Assembly: GCA_963777905.1 (NCBI GenBank)
Contig: CAVZSM010000019.1
Coordinates: 62,001-126,000 of the forward strand
From: Trebonia sp963777905
GTDB taxonomy: Bacteria > Actinomycetota > Actinomycetes > Streptosporangiales > Streptosporangiaceae
Direction of reading: 5' to 3'
Length of the DNA: 64,000 bases
Of this stretch, positions 20,877 through 29,288 are shown piece by piece. Positions within the stretch are counted from its first letter, which is position 1; every line of letters starts with the position of its first letter. The translations under genes and the position numbers were made by a program. The notes below the pieces were generated by a model. It worked only from the letters and a program-made list of their open reading frames with translations, did not search any database and was not told the origin of the DNA.

Positions 20877-21993
20877 CTAGCGGGGCTGCCGGGGCAAACG
20901 GATGCGGTCATGGCCAGCGGGAGCGGTTGACTCGCGGACGATGAGCTCGGTGGACAGCTCCACGCGGTTCGACCGCAGCGGCAGGCCGTCGATCAGCTCG
21001 CCGATCATCTGGGCGGCGGCGGCGCCCATCTCCACCAGCGGCTGGCGCACGGTGGTCATCGGCGGCGAGCCCAGCGGCTGACCGGCAGCTCGTCGAACCC
21101 GACGACGGACAGGTCGTCGGGGATGCGCAGCCCGTGCTGGCGGGTCGCTTCGTAGACGCCGAACGCCATCTGGTCGCTCCCGGCGAAGATCGCGGTCGGC
21201 CGTTCCGGGGAGGTCGAGCAGCTCGACGGCGCGCGCGAAACCGCCTTCGTGCTCGAAGTCGCCGTACTTGATCAGGGCCGGGTCGACGGTGAGACCAGCC
21301 CGTTCGAGGCTGGAACGGTAGCCATCGAGCCTGGCCAGGCTGCATAAGCAAGTCCGGAGTATCCGGTGATCATCCCGATCCGCCGGTGCCCGAGGGACAG
21401 GAGGTGCTCAGTTGCGGCGAGGCCGCCGGCCCAGTTGGTCGCGCCCACCGACGGGATGTCCGGCGGCGGCGTGTTGGCCGGGTCGATCACGACGAGCGGG
21501 ATGCCGGCCCTGCGCAGCTGCCCGACCTGCGCGGCGGTCGGCGTGGTGAGTCACCAGGATCACCCCGTCCGAGTGATGGCTCGCGATCGCCGACGTCCAG
21601 CTCGCCGGCCGGGCGTCGCCGTGCCGGACGGAGGACACCGCGATGGCGGTGGAGTGCTCCGCGCCCCACTCCTCCACCCCGCGCAGGATCTCCACCGCCC
21701 ACGGGCTGTCCAGGCCCGCGAACACCAGGTCGATGAGCCCGGACCTGCGCGCTTCCTCGCTGCCCGTTGCGCGGGTACTGATGCTGGACGAGGAGCTGCT
21801 CCACCCGGGCACGAGTGGACGGCGCCACATCCGGGCGGCCGTTCACCACCTTGGACACGGTGGGCAGCGACACGCCAGCCTCCGCGGCGATCGCGGCGAG
21901 CGTGGTCTTCCGCTCGAGCAGCCGGGCGCTATCGCGCCTGGGCGCGGTACCGACCTGCTGTTGCCGCGCGGTGCTATCTTCTTGATGCCGCAC
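20877..21993 (-). pseudogene. LacI family regulator, interrupted by about five frameshifts
   Basis: All parts of a LacI protein are present but in changing frames: HTH (TTLAAIAAEAGVSLPTVSKVVNG) from a GTG at 21993 with AGGTAGG upstream; then SGLIDLVFAGLDSPWAVEIL; IPSVGATNWAGGLAATEHLL; LERAGLTVDPALIKYGDFEHEGG; FAGSDQMAFGVYEATRQHG; and MTTVRQPLVEMGAAAAQMI to the stop at 20877. Frame changes fall near 21765, 21550, 21343, 21207 and 21070. Position and nearby CGAAA palindromes suggest a BxlR-like repressor of the xylo-oligosaccharide genes. Either a true pseudogene or a poorly read stretch; the intact order of segments favours few-base errors. Confidence 0.85.
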
Positions 21994-22018
21994 AGCGCCT
22001 ACCTTTCGACTTTCAACC

Positions 22019-22030
22019 CGAAACTTTTCG
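22019..22030. promoter_or_regulatory. Candidate xylan-regulon operator, CGAAA-CT-TTTCG
   Basis: A perfect palindrome with a two-base centre, 26 bases upstream of the lacI-remnant start in the 283-base divergent spacer. TTTCG at 22004-22008 adds another half-site. It resembles the CGAAA palindromes beside the xylanase and dehydrogenase genes. Confidence 0.6.
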
Positions 22031-22210
22031 ACTCATTGAGCAGTGAGCCCGCGGGCGATATCCATGGTGCATCGTACGCGAAGAGCGTGGTCAAGGGAAT
22101 GTTCTCACGGCCTGCAAGCTCGGCAAGGGCAGCCAGGAGGAAAGTCGGTAACATTGTGGAAACCAGGGGTTGACCACCGCTCTGCGGCGATTCTACGATG
22201 ACGGCACCAT

Positions 22211-22234
22211 CGAAAGTCTTCCTAAAACTTTCGG
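22211..22234. promoter_or_regulatory. Degenerate CGAAA/TTTCG sites before the binding-protein gene
   Basis: CGAAAG begins at 22211 and CCTAAAACTTTCGG (an imperfect version of CCGAAA-NN-TTTCGG) spans 22221-22234, about 45 bases upstream of the binding-protein start. Together they give inverted CGAAAG and CTTTCG half-sites 12 bases apart. Confidence 0.45.
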
Positions 22235-22276
22235 AAACGGCCTTCGGCCGCTACCCCCCTGGGGAGATGACAAAGC

Positions 22277-23571
22277 ATGCATAGAAAACGCGTGGTTCTC
22301 GGCGTTGCGGTGGCGGCGGCAGCGGCGACCGTGCTCGCCGCGTGCAGCAGCGGCGGATCGAGCAGCACGTCGGCGAATTCCAGCTCTAGCTCCGGCAAGG
22401 TGACGCTCAGCTGGTGGAACAACGCCAACACGCAGCCCCTGCTCGGCGTGTTCAACAACGTCATCAAGCAGTTCGAGGCCGCGCACCCGAACATCACGAT
22501 CCAGAACGTCCCGATGCAGAACGAGGAGTTCAAGACCAAGATCACGCCCGCGCTGCGCGGCAACTCCCCGCCGGACATCTACCAGCAGTGGGGCAGCGGG
22601 CAGCAGGCGACCCAGGTCCAGTCAGGCAAGGTGGCCGACATCTCCAGCGAGGTGTCCCCGTGGATCGGCTCGCTCGGCACCCCGGCGACCGAGTGGCAGA
22701 CCAGCGGGAAGTGGTACGGCGTCCCTTACGACCTGCACGTGGTCGGCTTCTGGTACCGCAAGGACCTGTTCCAGCAGGCGGGCATCACCTCACCGCCGAC
22801 GACCATCCCCCAGCTTGAGTCCGACGACGCCACGCTGCGGGCGCACGGCATCCCGCCGATCGGCCTCGGGTCCAAGGACGGCTGGCCGGACGCCTTCTGG
22901 TGGGAGTACTTCGCCATCCGCGAGTGCCCACAGTCCACCATCACGCAGGCCATGTCGAGCGTCAACCTGAGCGCGGCCTGCTTCACCAAGGCAAGCGCCG
23001 ACCTCGACGCGTTCGTCAAGACCAACCCGTTCCAGACCGGCTTCCTCGCCACCCCGGCTCAGTCGGTCCCGAACAGCTCGGTGGGGCTGCTCGCCAACGG
23101 CAAGGTCGCGATGGAGCTGCAAGGCGACTGGGAGCCAGCGGCCGGTGCCGGCCTCACCTCCGACAAGAACTTCACCTGCCAGCTCGGCTGGTTCCCCTTC
23201 CCGTCCGTCCCTGGCGGCGCCGGGGACCCGAAGGCCGTGCTCGGCGGGGGTGACGGCTACTCCTGCACCACCAGCGCGGCCGAGCCGGCCTGCGCGCAGT
23301 TCCTGCAGTTCCTGACCACCCCTGCGGTGCAGAAGCAGATCATCGGCGCCGGCGCGGGCCTGCCGGCCAACCCGGCGGCCAACGGCGACCTCGCCGTGCC
23401 GGCGGAGAAGAACGCGGCGGCGGCGAACGCGGCCGCCCCGTACATCGCCGAGTACTTCGACACCGCGCTGCCCACCACCCAGGCCAGAACCTGGACAACG
23501 CGGTGGCGAAGTGGTTCGCCAGCCCGGAAGCTACCGGGTCGGGCATCACCTCGTCGGTCTCCGCGCCGTGA
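22277..23571 (+). CDS. Sugar-binding lipoprotein (xylo-oligosaccharide type), frameshifted near the 3' end
   Basis: A family-1 binding protein with lipobox VLAAC (Cys23), a Ser-rich linker and a normal fold (SWWNNANTQPLLGVFNNVI, YGVPYDLHVVGFWYRKDLF, GLPANPAANGDLAVP). Near 23474-23481 one base appears to be missing. In the shifted frame the end reads NLDNAVAKWFASPEATGSG and stops at 23569-23571, as expected for the family. As given, the frame runs on into the permease and produces an apparent 768-residue fusion, which I regard as an artefact. GGGGAGA lies upstream of the ATG. Xylan-type substrate is inferred from neighbours. Confidence 0.85.
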
Positions 23572-23572
23572 T

Positions 23573-24583
23573 ATGACGCGAAGCACAGCGGCTGACGCTG
23601 GGCTGACCGGCCCGGGCACGGCGGACGATGCCGCCGTGCCCGGGCCGGGCGCCGTCCGGCGCGGCGGACGACTCCGGCGTCGCAGGAAACTGCGCAAGGG
23701 GGCCGAGCTGAGCATCCTGCTCGGCCCCGGGCTCGTGCTGTTCCTCGGCTTCGTGATCGCGCCGATCGTGATCGGCGCGTACTACAGCCTCTACAACTGG
23801 GACGGGCTCGGCCCGCTCCGCGATTTCACCGGCCTGCACAACTACAAGATCGCGTTCAGCGACCCGGCGTTCATTCAGGCCATCGAGCACACCCTGATCC
23901 TGACCGGACTGGCCCTGGTGATCCAGGGGCCGATCGCCCTGGGTATCGCGCTGCTGCTGAACCGCAAGTTCCCCGGCCGCACGTTCATGCGGCTGGTGAT
24001 CTTCGCCCCGTACGTGCTGCCGCCGGCCGTGACTGCCGTCATGTGGTCGCTGTTGCTGCAGCCCGGCGGCCTCGTCGACGAGGTGATGAAGTCGGCCGGG
24101 CTTGGCGGGCTCGTGCAGCTGTGGCTCGCCAACCTCCACGTCGTGCTGTACTCCGTCTTCGCCGTGCTCACCTGGCAGTACCTCGGCTTCGGCATCATCT
24201 TGCTGCTCGCCGGGCTGCAGGGCGTCCCGGCCGAGCTGAAGGAGGCCGCGGCCATCGACGGGGCGACTCCCTGGCAGGTGACCTGGCGGGTCACGCTGCC
24301 GCTGCTCGGACCGACGATCCGGATCTGGGTCTTCATCACGGTCATCGGCTCGCTGCAGGTCTTCGACGTCATCTGGCTGATGACCCAGGGCGGCCCGGCG
24401 GGCGCGTCGGATTCGATGGCGACGTACATGTACCGCACGGGGTTCCAGAACGAGGCGTTCAGCTACGGCACGGCGATTGCGATCATCATGTTCCTCTTCT
24501 GTTTCCTGTTCGCCCTCGTCTACCAGCGGTTCGCGCTGCGCCGTGACACGGCGGGCGCCCTGACCGGGGCGGTGGGACGATGA
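23573..24583 (+). CDS. Sugar ABC transporter permease (MalF type)
   Basis: A 336-residue permease with a long basic cytoplasmic N-terminus, about six helices starting at LSILLGPGLVLFLGFVIAP and the EAA loop ELKEAAAIDGATPWQVTWRVTLP. The ATG at 23573 lies one base after the inferred binding-protein stop, so the genes are tightly coupled. Forms the import channel with the next gene; the ATPase is not encoded here. Confidence 0.9.
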   Translation: MTRSTAADAGLTGPGTADDAAVPGPGAVRRGGRLRRRRKLRKGAELSILLGPGLVLFLGFVIAPIVIGAYYSLYNWDGLGPLRDFTGLHNYKIAFSDPAFIQAIEHTLILTGLALVIQGPIALGIALLLNRKFPGRTFMRLVIFAPYVLPPAVTAVMWSLLLQPGGLVDEVMKSAGLGGLVQLWLANLHVVLYSVFAVLTWQYLGFGIILLLAGLQGVPAELKEAAAIDGATPWQVTWRVTLPLLGPTIRIWVFITVIGSLQVFDVIWLMTQGGPAGASDSMATYMYRTGFQNEAFSYGTAIAIIMFLFCFLFALVYQRFALRRDTAGALTGAVGR

Positions 24584-25455
24584 CGGCCATCACGGCGGCC
24601 CCGCCGGCCGGGGCGCGCGGCAAGCAGCGGCGGTCAAGCAGCTGGACGATCATGCCGGCCACGTACCTGGCGTCCATCGTGATCCTGGGGCTCACGGTGG
24701 TGCCGCTGCTGTACGTGTTCCTGGACGGTGCCCGCAGCACCGCCCAGATCAGCGCCAACTCGACCGCGCTGCCGAACCCGTGGGTCTGGTCGAACTACGG
24801 CACGATCCTCACCAGCGCGGCATTCTGGGAGTTCCTCGGGAACAGCGCGCTGATCGCCACGGTCGCGACCGCGCTGGCGGTGGGACTCGGCTCGATGGCG
24901 GCGTTCGCGCTGTCCCGGTACGTCTTCCGCGGCCGGGAGGTCGTCTTCACCCTGTTCATCTCCGGCCTGCTGTTCCCGCTCCAGATAGCCGCGCTGCCGC
25001 TGTTCCTGCAGCTCCAGCTGATGGGCCTGCTGGACAATCAGTTCGGCGTGGCGCTGCCAGAGGCGGCGTTCTCGCTGCCGATCACGATCCTCATCCTGCG
25101 CCCGTTCATGCGCGGCATCCCCGGCGACCTCGAGGACGCCGCCATGGTGGACGGCGCCAGCCGGCTGCGGTTCTTCGCGCAGATACTGCTCCCGATGTGC
25201 AAGCCCGCGCTGGTCACCGTGGCGCTGCTCGCGTTCGTCACGAGCTGGAACCAGTTCCTGCTCCCGCTGCTGGTGTTCAGCACGCAGTCGCACTTCACCC
25301 TGCCGCTCGGCGTCTCCACGTTCCAGTCGACGTACTCGTCGAACACGGCCTTGATCCTGGCGTTCACCGCGCTGGCCGCGGTGCCCGCCCTCGCCGTGTT
25401 CCTGTGGGGCCAGCGCTACCTGGTGGCCGGTGCGTCCGGCGCGGTCAAGGGGTAG
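24580..25455 (+). CDS. Sugar ABC transporter permease (MalG type)
   Basis: A 291-residue permease with about six helices and the EAA loop DLEDAAMVDGASRLRFFAQILLP. The ATG overlaps the previous stop by four bases (ATGA). Completes a binding protein / permease / permease set of the kind used for xylobiose or cellobiose in actinomycetes; xylA follows 54 bases later. Confidence 0.93.
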   Translation: MTAITAAPPAGARGKQRRSSSWTIMPATYLASIVILGLTVVPLLYVFLDGARSTAQISANSTALPNPWVWSNYGTILTSAAFWEFLGNSALIATVATALAVGLGSMAAFALSRYVFRGREVVFTLFISGLLFPLQIAALPLFLQLQLMGLLDNQFGVALPEAAFSLPITILILRPFMRGIPGDLEDAAMVDGASRLRFFAQILLPMCKPALVTVALLAFVTSWNQFLLPLLVFSTQSHFTLPLGVSTFQSTYSSNTALILAFTALAAVPALAVFLWGQRYLVAGASGAVKG

Positions 25456-25509
25456 GACTGTTCCCGGTACGGAAGAATTGTTCCCGAGACGAAAGAAACG
25501 GAGTCAGCG

Positions 25510-26673
25510 ATGACTGCGGACGCGTACGTGCCGACGAGGGAAGACAAGTTCTCCTTCGGCATCTGGACGGTGGGCTGGCAGGGAGTCGACGTGTTCGGCG
25601 GCGCCGTGCGGCCGCCGATGGCGGCCGACCGGGCGGTCCGCAAGCTCGCGGAGCTCGGCGCCTACGGCGTGAACTTCCACGACAACGACGTGTTCGACTT
25701 CGACGCCTCGCCGGCCGAGCGGGAGCAGCGGATCTCGGCGTTCCGCAAGGCACTGGAGGAGACCGGCCTGGTGGTCACCACGGCCACCACGAACCTGTTC
25801 GGCCATCCGATGTTCAAGGACGGCGCGTTCACCGCGAACGAGCGCGAGGTGCGCCGGTTCGCCCTGGCGAAGGTGATGCGCAACCTCGACCTGGCCGCGG
25901 AGCTGGGCGCGCAGACCTACGTGTTCTGGGGCGGCCGGGAGGGCGCGGAGTCGGGCGCGGCGAAAGACGTGCGGGTGGCGCTCGACCGGTACGCCGAGGG
26001 CCTGAACCTGCTGTCGCGGTACGTCCTGGACCAAGGCTACGAGATCAGGTTCGCGGTCGAGCCGAAGCCGAACGAGCCGCGCGGCGACATCCTGCTGCCG
26101 ACCATCGGGCACGCGCTGGCGTTCATCAACACTCTCGAACACCCGGAAATCGTCGGGGTCAACCCCGAGGTGGGGCATGAGGAGATGGCGAGCATGAACT
26201 ACGCGCACGGCATCGCCCAGGCGCTGTGGCACGGCAAGCTGTTCCACATCGACCTGAACGGCCAGCACGGCCCGCGGTACGACCAGGACCTGCGGTTCGG
26301 CGCGGGGAACGCGCGCGGCGCGTTCTGGGTGGTCGACACGCTGCTGGCCGGCGGCTACGCCGGCCCGGTGCACTTCGATTTCAAGCCGCCGCGGACCGAG
26401 GACGACGACGGCGTCTGGGCATCGGCCGCCGCGTGCATGCGCAACTACCTGATCTTGCGGGACAAGGCGCGGGCGTTCCGCGCGGACCCGGAGGTGCAAG
26501 CGGCGCTGCGCGCCGCCCGCATCCCCGAACTGGCCGAGCCGACGCTGGCGCCGGGGGAGACCTGGCGCGACGTGCGCGACCTCCAGGTGGACACCGAGGC
26601 CCTCGGCCGCCGGGGCATGGGCTACGAGTACCTCGACCAGCTCGCCCTCGAGCACCTGTACGGCGTCAGGTAG
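25510..26673 (+). CDS. xylA: Xylose isomerase
   Basis: A 387-residue class I xylose isomerase, the length usual for actinomycetes. Landmarks: FGIWTVGW, the catalytic VNFHDND (His57, Asp60), TATTNLFGHP, FVWGG-like TYVFWGGREG, the metal-binding EPKPNEPRGD and HIDLNGQHG. It converts D-xylose to D-xylulose in the cytoplasm. It lies downstream of the importer on the same strand, with ACGGAG before the ATG, and probably shares its control. The product would pass to the xylulokinase at 37886. Confidence 0.97.
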   Translation: MTADAYVPTREDKFSFGIWTVGWQGVDVFGGAVRPPMAADRAVRKLAELGAYGVNFHDNDVFDFDASPAEREQRISAFRKALEETGLVVTTATTNLFGHPMFKDGAFTANEREVRRFALAKVMRNLDLAAELGAQTYVFWGGREGAESGAAKDVRVALDRYAEGLNLLSRYVLDQGYEIRFAVEPKPNEPRGDILLPTIGHALAFINTLEHPEIVGVNPEVGHEEMASMNYAHGIAQALWHGKLFHIDLNGQHGPRYDQDLRFGAGNARGAFWVVDTLLAGGYAGPVHFDFKPPRTEDDDGVWASAAACMRNYLILRDKARAFRADPEVQAALRAARIPELAEPTLAPGETWRDVRDLQVDTEALGRRGMGYEYLDQLALEHLYGVR

Positions 26674-26689
26674 CCGCCCAGGGGCACCC

Positions 26690-26732
26690 GCCCCGCCGCC
26701 TGGCGGACCCCTTTCCCGGCCGGCGGCGGGGC
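26690..26732. terminator. GC-rich hairpin between xylA and the xylanase gene
   Basis: Arms 26690-26700 and 26722-26732 pair over 11 bp (CCCCGCCGCC core) around a 21-base loop in the 78-base space between converging genes. No clear T-run, as is common in this group. Confidence 0.6.
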
Positions 26733-26751
26733 ATTCCCGCCCGCCCCTGTG

Positions 26752-27939
26752 TCAGGCGGCGGGCATCGGGGTGGGGACGCGCCGCGGGGCGCCGAAGGCG
26801 CCTAGTTCCAGGTCCGCCTGGAGCTCGTAGTAGGCGGGCTTCGGCTGCTGGTTCACGTCGTAGATCGTGGCGTACCCCTCGCCGGCGAAGGTGCCGGGCA
26901 CCCAGGAGTCGGCGTCGGTGAAGCCCCAGATCGTGAAGGAGATGACCTGCGGCACCGCGAGCGCGGCCTTGAGCATCCCGGAGAACTCGTAGGGCTGGGC
27001 GAACACCGCCAGGTGGTCCGTCGGCACCTGGTCCGTCGCGTTGTTCACGAACGTGCGGACGTCGGCCTCGGTGATCGCGACCTTCAGGCCCAGGCTCGCG
27101 TACCGCTCCAGGTCCTGCTGGAAGAGCTGCGGGCTGAAGCCGTACTGGGTGTCCAGGTGTCCCTGGCTCCCCACGCCCATGATCGGGACGCCTTCGGACA
27201 GCATCTGCTTGAGCCACGCGTAGACCGCGTCGCTCTTGGCGTTCGTGCCGTCCTCGCCGGTGATGTTGTAGTCGTTATAGAAGAGCAGCGCGCCAGGGTC
27301 CGCCGCGTGCGCCCAGCGGAATGCCTGCGGAATGATGTCCGGGCCGAGATGTGAAATCCAGAAGTTGTTCGGGTCGATGCCGGACGGATTGGCGTCAAGG
27401 AAGAACTCGTTGGCCACGTCCCATTGCCAGATCCTGCCGCGGTAGCGCGACACCTCGACCTGGATGTGGTTGTGCAGCAGCTGCTTCAGCTGGGCGTTGG
27501 TGATCGTGCCGTTGGCGACGCCCGTGGTCAGCCAGGTGGGCAGCTGGTTGTGCCACAGCAGCGTGTGGCCGCGGACCAGCTGGCCGTTCGCGCGCGCGAA
27601 GGCCACGAGCTGGTCGGCCTGCGACCAGTCGTAGACGCCCTGGGTCGGCTCGACGATCTGCCACTTCATTCCGTTGCCGGGGGTGACCACGGAGAACTGG
27701 CTCGCGGCGATGGCCGCCCACGCGGGTGTCTCAATGTCCTGCGGGATAAGCGCGGTGCCGAACCTGAGGCCGATCTTCGCGGCGAGCGCCCGCAGGGAGG
27801 TGGGGCTGGTTCCTGGATTCGCGCTGGGCCTGACGGCCAGCCCGGCGGCGGCCGGTGACGCCAGGGCTGAGGCGCCGGTGCCGAGCACGGCCGCCGCGCC
27901 GCCCGCGGCGCCCATCGCGAGAAGACTGCGTCGTCTCAT
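26752..27939 (-). CDS. Secreted endo-1,4-beta-xylanase, glycoside hydrolase family 10
   Basis: A 395-residue precursor. A twin-arginine signal (MRRRSLLAMGAAGG, cut after about residue 28-32) implies folded export. The catalytic barrel contains GNGMKWQIVEP, GHTLLWHNQLP, the acid/base Glu178 in WDVANEFF and the nucleophile Glu291 in ITEADVR. There is no carbohydrate-binding module after the barrel. It should cut xylan outside the cell and supply xylo-oligosaccharides to the importer at 22277. AGGAG precedes the ATG, and CCGAAATATTTCGG lies 17 bases upstream of the start. Confidence 0.96.
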   Translation of the reverse strand: MRRRSLLAMGAAGGAAAVLGTGASALASPAAAGLAVRPSANPGTSPTSLRALAAKIGLRFGTALIPQDIETPAWAAIAASQFSVVTPGNGMKWQIVEPTQGVYDWSQADQLVAFARANGQLVRGHTLLWHNQLPTWLTTGVANGTITNAQLKQLLHNHIQVEVSRYRGRIWQWDVANEFFLDANPSGIDPNNFWISHLGPDIIPQAFRWAHAADPGALLFYNDYNITGEDGTNAKSDAVYAWLKQMLSEGVPIMGVGSQGHLDTQYGFSPQLFQQDLERYASLGLKVAITEADVRTFVNNATDQVPTDHLAVFAQPYEFSGMLKAALAVPQVISFTIWGFTDADSWVPGTFAGEGYATIYDVNQQPKPAYYELQADLELGAFGAPRRVPTPMPAA

Positions 27940-27955
27940 TGCTGACTCCTATCAG

Positions 27956-27969
27956 CCGAAATATTTCGG
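27956..27969. promoter_or_regulatory. Candidate operator CCGAAATATTTCGG
   Basis: A perfect 14-bp palindrome 17 bases upstream of the xylanase start, placed to block its transcription. It shares CGAAA/TTTCG arms with the sites at 22019, 27977 and 28153. Confidence 0.65.
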
Positions 27970-27976
27970 ACAAATT

Positions 27977-27987
27977 CGAAACTTTCG
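27977..27987. promoter_or_regulatory. Candidate operator CGAAACTTTCG
   Basis: A perfect CGAAA-N-TTTCG palindrome 7 bases beyond the previous site in the spacer between the divergent xylanase and dehydrogenase genes. This form matches the CGAAA-type element reported upstream of Streptomyces xylanase genes (from memory). Confidence 0.65.
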
Positions 27988-28152
27988 GCTCACGGCTATC
28001 GGATAATGGCACCGTAGGCGCACAAAGAAAACGTGTCAATAGGTACGATTCTTGGGAATGTTGAGCATTTATCGTGCTCGATGTGCCGTTACTGGCGATT
28101 TAGTTGCAGGCGTTCACCCGTTGCCCAGCGTCCGATACGCTGAGGAATGCTG

Positions 28153-28163
28153 CGAAAGTTTCG
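28153..28163. promoter_or_regulatory. Candidate operator CGAAAGTTTCG
   Basis: A perfect CGAAA-N-TTTCG palindrome ending 20 bases before the dehydrogenase GTG start, immediately ahead of its ribosome-binding site. It would place that gene under the same control as the xylanase. Confidence 0.65.
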
Positions 28164-28183
28164 ACTTCTCGGAAGGGGCGAGC

Positions 28184-29185
28184 GTGCGGGTCGCCAGGCT
28201 GTACGGAACCGGTGACATCAGGGTCGGGGACGAGCCGGAGCCGGCCGGGACCGCGTCCGTGCGCCCTCACGAGGACGACGAGGCCCTGGTCCGGGTCACC
28301 GCCGTCGGGATCTGCGGCTCGGACCTGCACTGGTGGACCGAGGGCGCTATCGGCGACGCGAAGCTGTCCCGCCCGCTGGTGCTCGGGCATGAGGGCGCGG
28401 GAGTGATCGCGGCCGGGCCGCGCCGCGGCGAGCGGGTCGCGATCGACCCGGCGATTCCGTGCGAGGCGTGCCGGGCGTGCCACGACGGTTACCGGAACCT
28501 GTGCTACAACATCAGGTTCGCCGGGCACGGCGAGACCGACGGCATGCTGCGCGAGCAGCTGCGCTGGCCGGCGCGGCTGCTGCACCCACTGCCCGATCAG
28601 GTCAGCGACGACGCTGGAGCGCTGCTCGAGCCGCTGGGCGTTGCGCTGCACGCGATGGACCTCGGGCACGTGCCGTTCGGCGGGCGGGTGACGGTGGTCG
28701 GCTGCGGGCCGATCGGCCTGCTGCTCCTCCAGGTGCTCCGCGTCGCCGGCTCCGGCCCCGTCACGGCGGTCGAGCCGCTGTCGCACCGCCGCGAGGCGGC
28801 CGCCGGCTACGGGGCGGACGAGGTGGCAGAGCCGGACGCCGACCTGACGGGGTACGGCGCCGATGTGGCGTTCGAAGTGGCGGGCACCGACGACGCGGTG
28901 CGGCTCGCGATGCAATCGGTTCGGCCGGGCGGCCGGGTGGTCCTCGCCGGCATTCCCGATCACGACGTCACGACGTTCCCTGCCTCGCTCGCCAGGCGCA
29001 AGGGGCTCACCATAGCCATGGTGCGGCGGATGAACGACGTCTATCCGCGCGCCATCGGCCTCGCCGCCCGCGGCGCGGTAGCCCTGGACCCGCTCGTCTC
29101 GCGCCGGGCCGGCCTGGACGAGGCGGTGACCGCGTTCGCCACCGCCCAGCGCCGAGTCGGCCTGAAAGTCCTCATTGTCCCGTAA
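28184..29185 (+). CDS. Zinc-dependent alcohol / polyol dehydrogenase
   Basis: A 333-residue medium-chain dehydrogenase: catalytic zinc motif GICGSDLHWW, GHEGAG, structural zinc PCEACRACHDGYRNLC and a Rossmann domain VVGCGPIGLLLLQV. The group includes sorbitol, xylitol and L-idonate 5-dehydrogenases. Context suggests a pentose-derived polyol or sugar acid, but this is inference. The GTG at 28184 was chosen for GGAAGGGG six bases upstream; the open frame begins earlier, at 28052, without similarity. Confidence 0.88.
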   Translation: MRVARLYGTGDIRVGDEPEPAGTASVRPHEDDEALVRVTAVGICGSDLHWWTEGAIGDAKLSRPLVLGHEGAGVIAAGPRRGERVAIDPAIPCEACRACHDGYRNLCYNIRFAGHGETDGMLREQLRWPARLLHPLPDQVSDDAGALLEPLGVALHAMDLGHVPFGGRVTVVGCGPIGLLLLQVLRVAGSGPVTAVEPLSHRREAAAGYGADEVAEPDADLTGYGADVAFEVAGTDDAVRLAMQSVRPGGRVVLAGIPDHDVTTFPASLARRKGLTIAMVRRMNDVYPRAIGLAARGAVALDPLVSRRAGLDEAVTAFATAQRRVGLKVLIVP

Positions 29186-29288
29186 TCGGAATCGCTGATC
29201 TGCGCCGCCTGGCCTATAGTTTTATTTAGTTGCTGAGATCAAAAGGCCGGGACACCGGGGTGCTGGCGGGGGCTGAAGGGGAGGCACC

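Noticed and set aside
22277..24583. Genuine binding-protein/permease fusion protein
   Set aside because: A one-base shift restores a normal lipoprotein end and a separate permease start with usual spacing.
28063..28079. GAGCA/TGCTC inverted repeat upstream of the zinc dehydrogenase
   Set aside because: Five-base arms around a seven-base loop are expected by chance; the CGAAA palindromes explain the region better.
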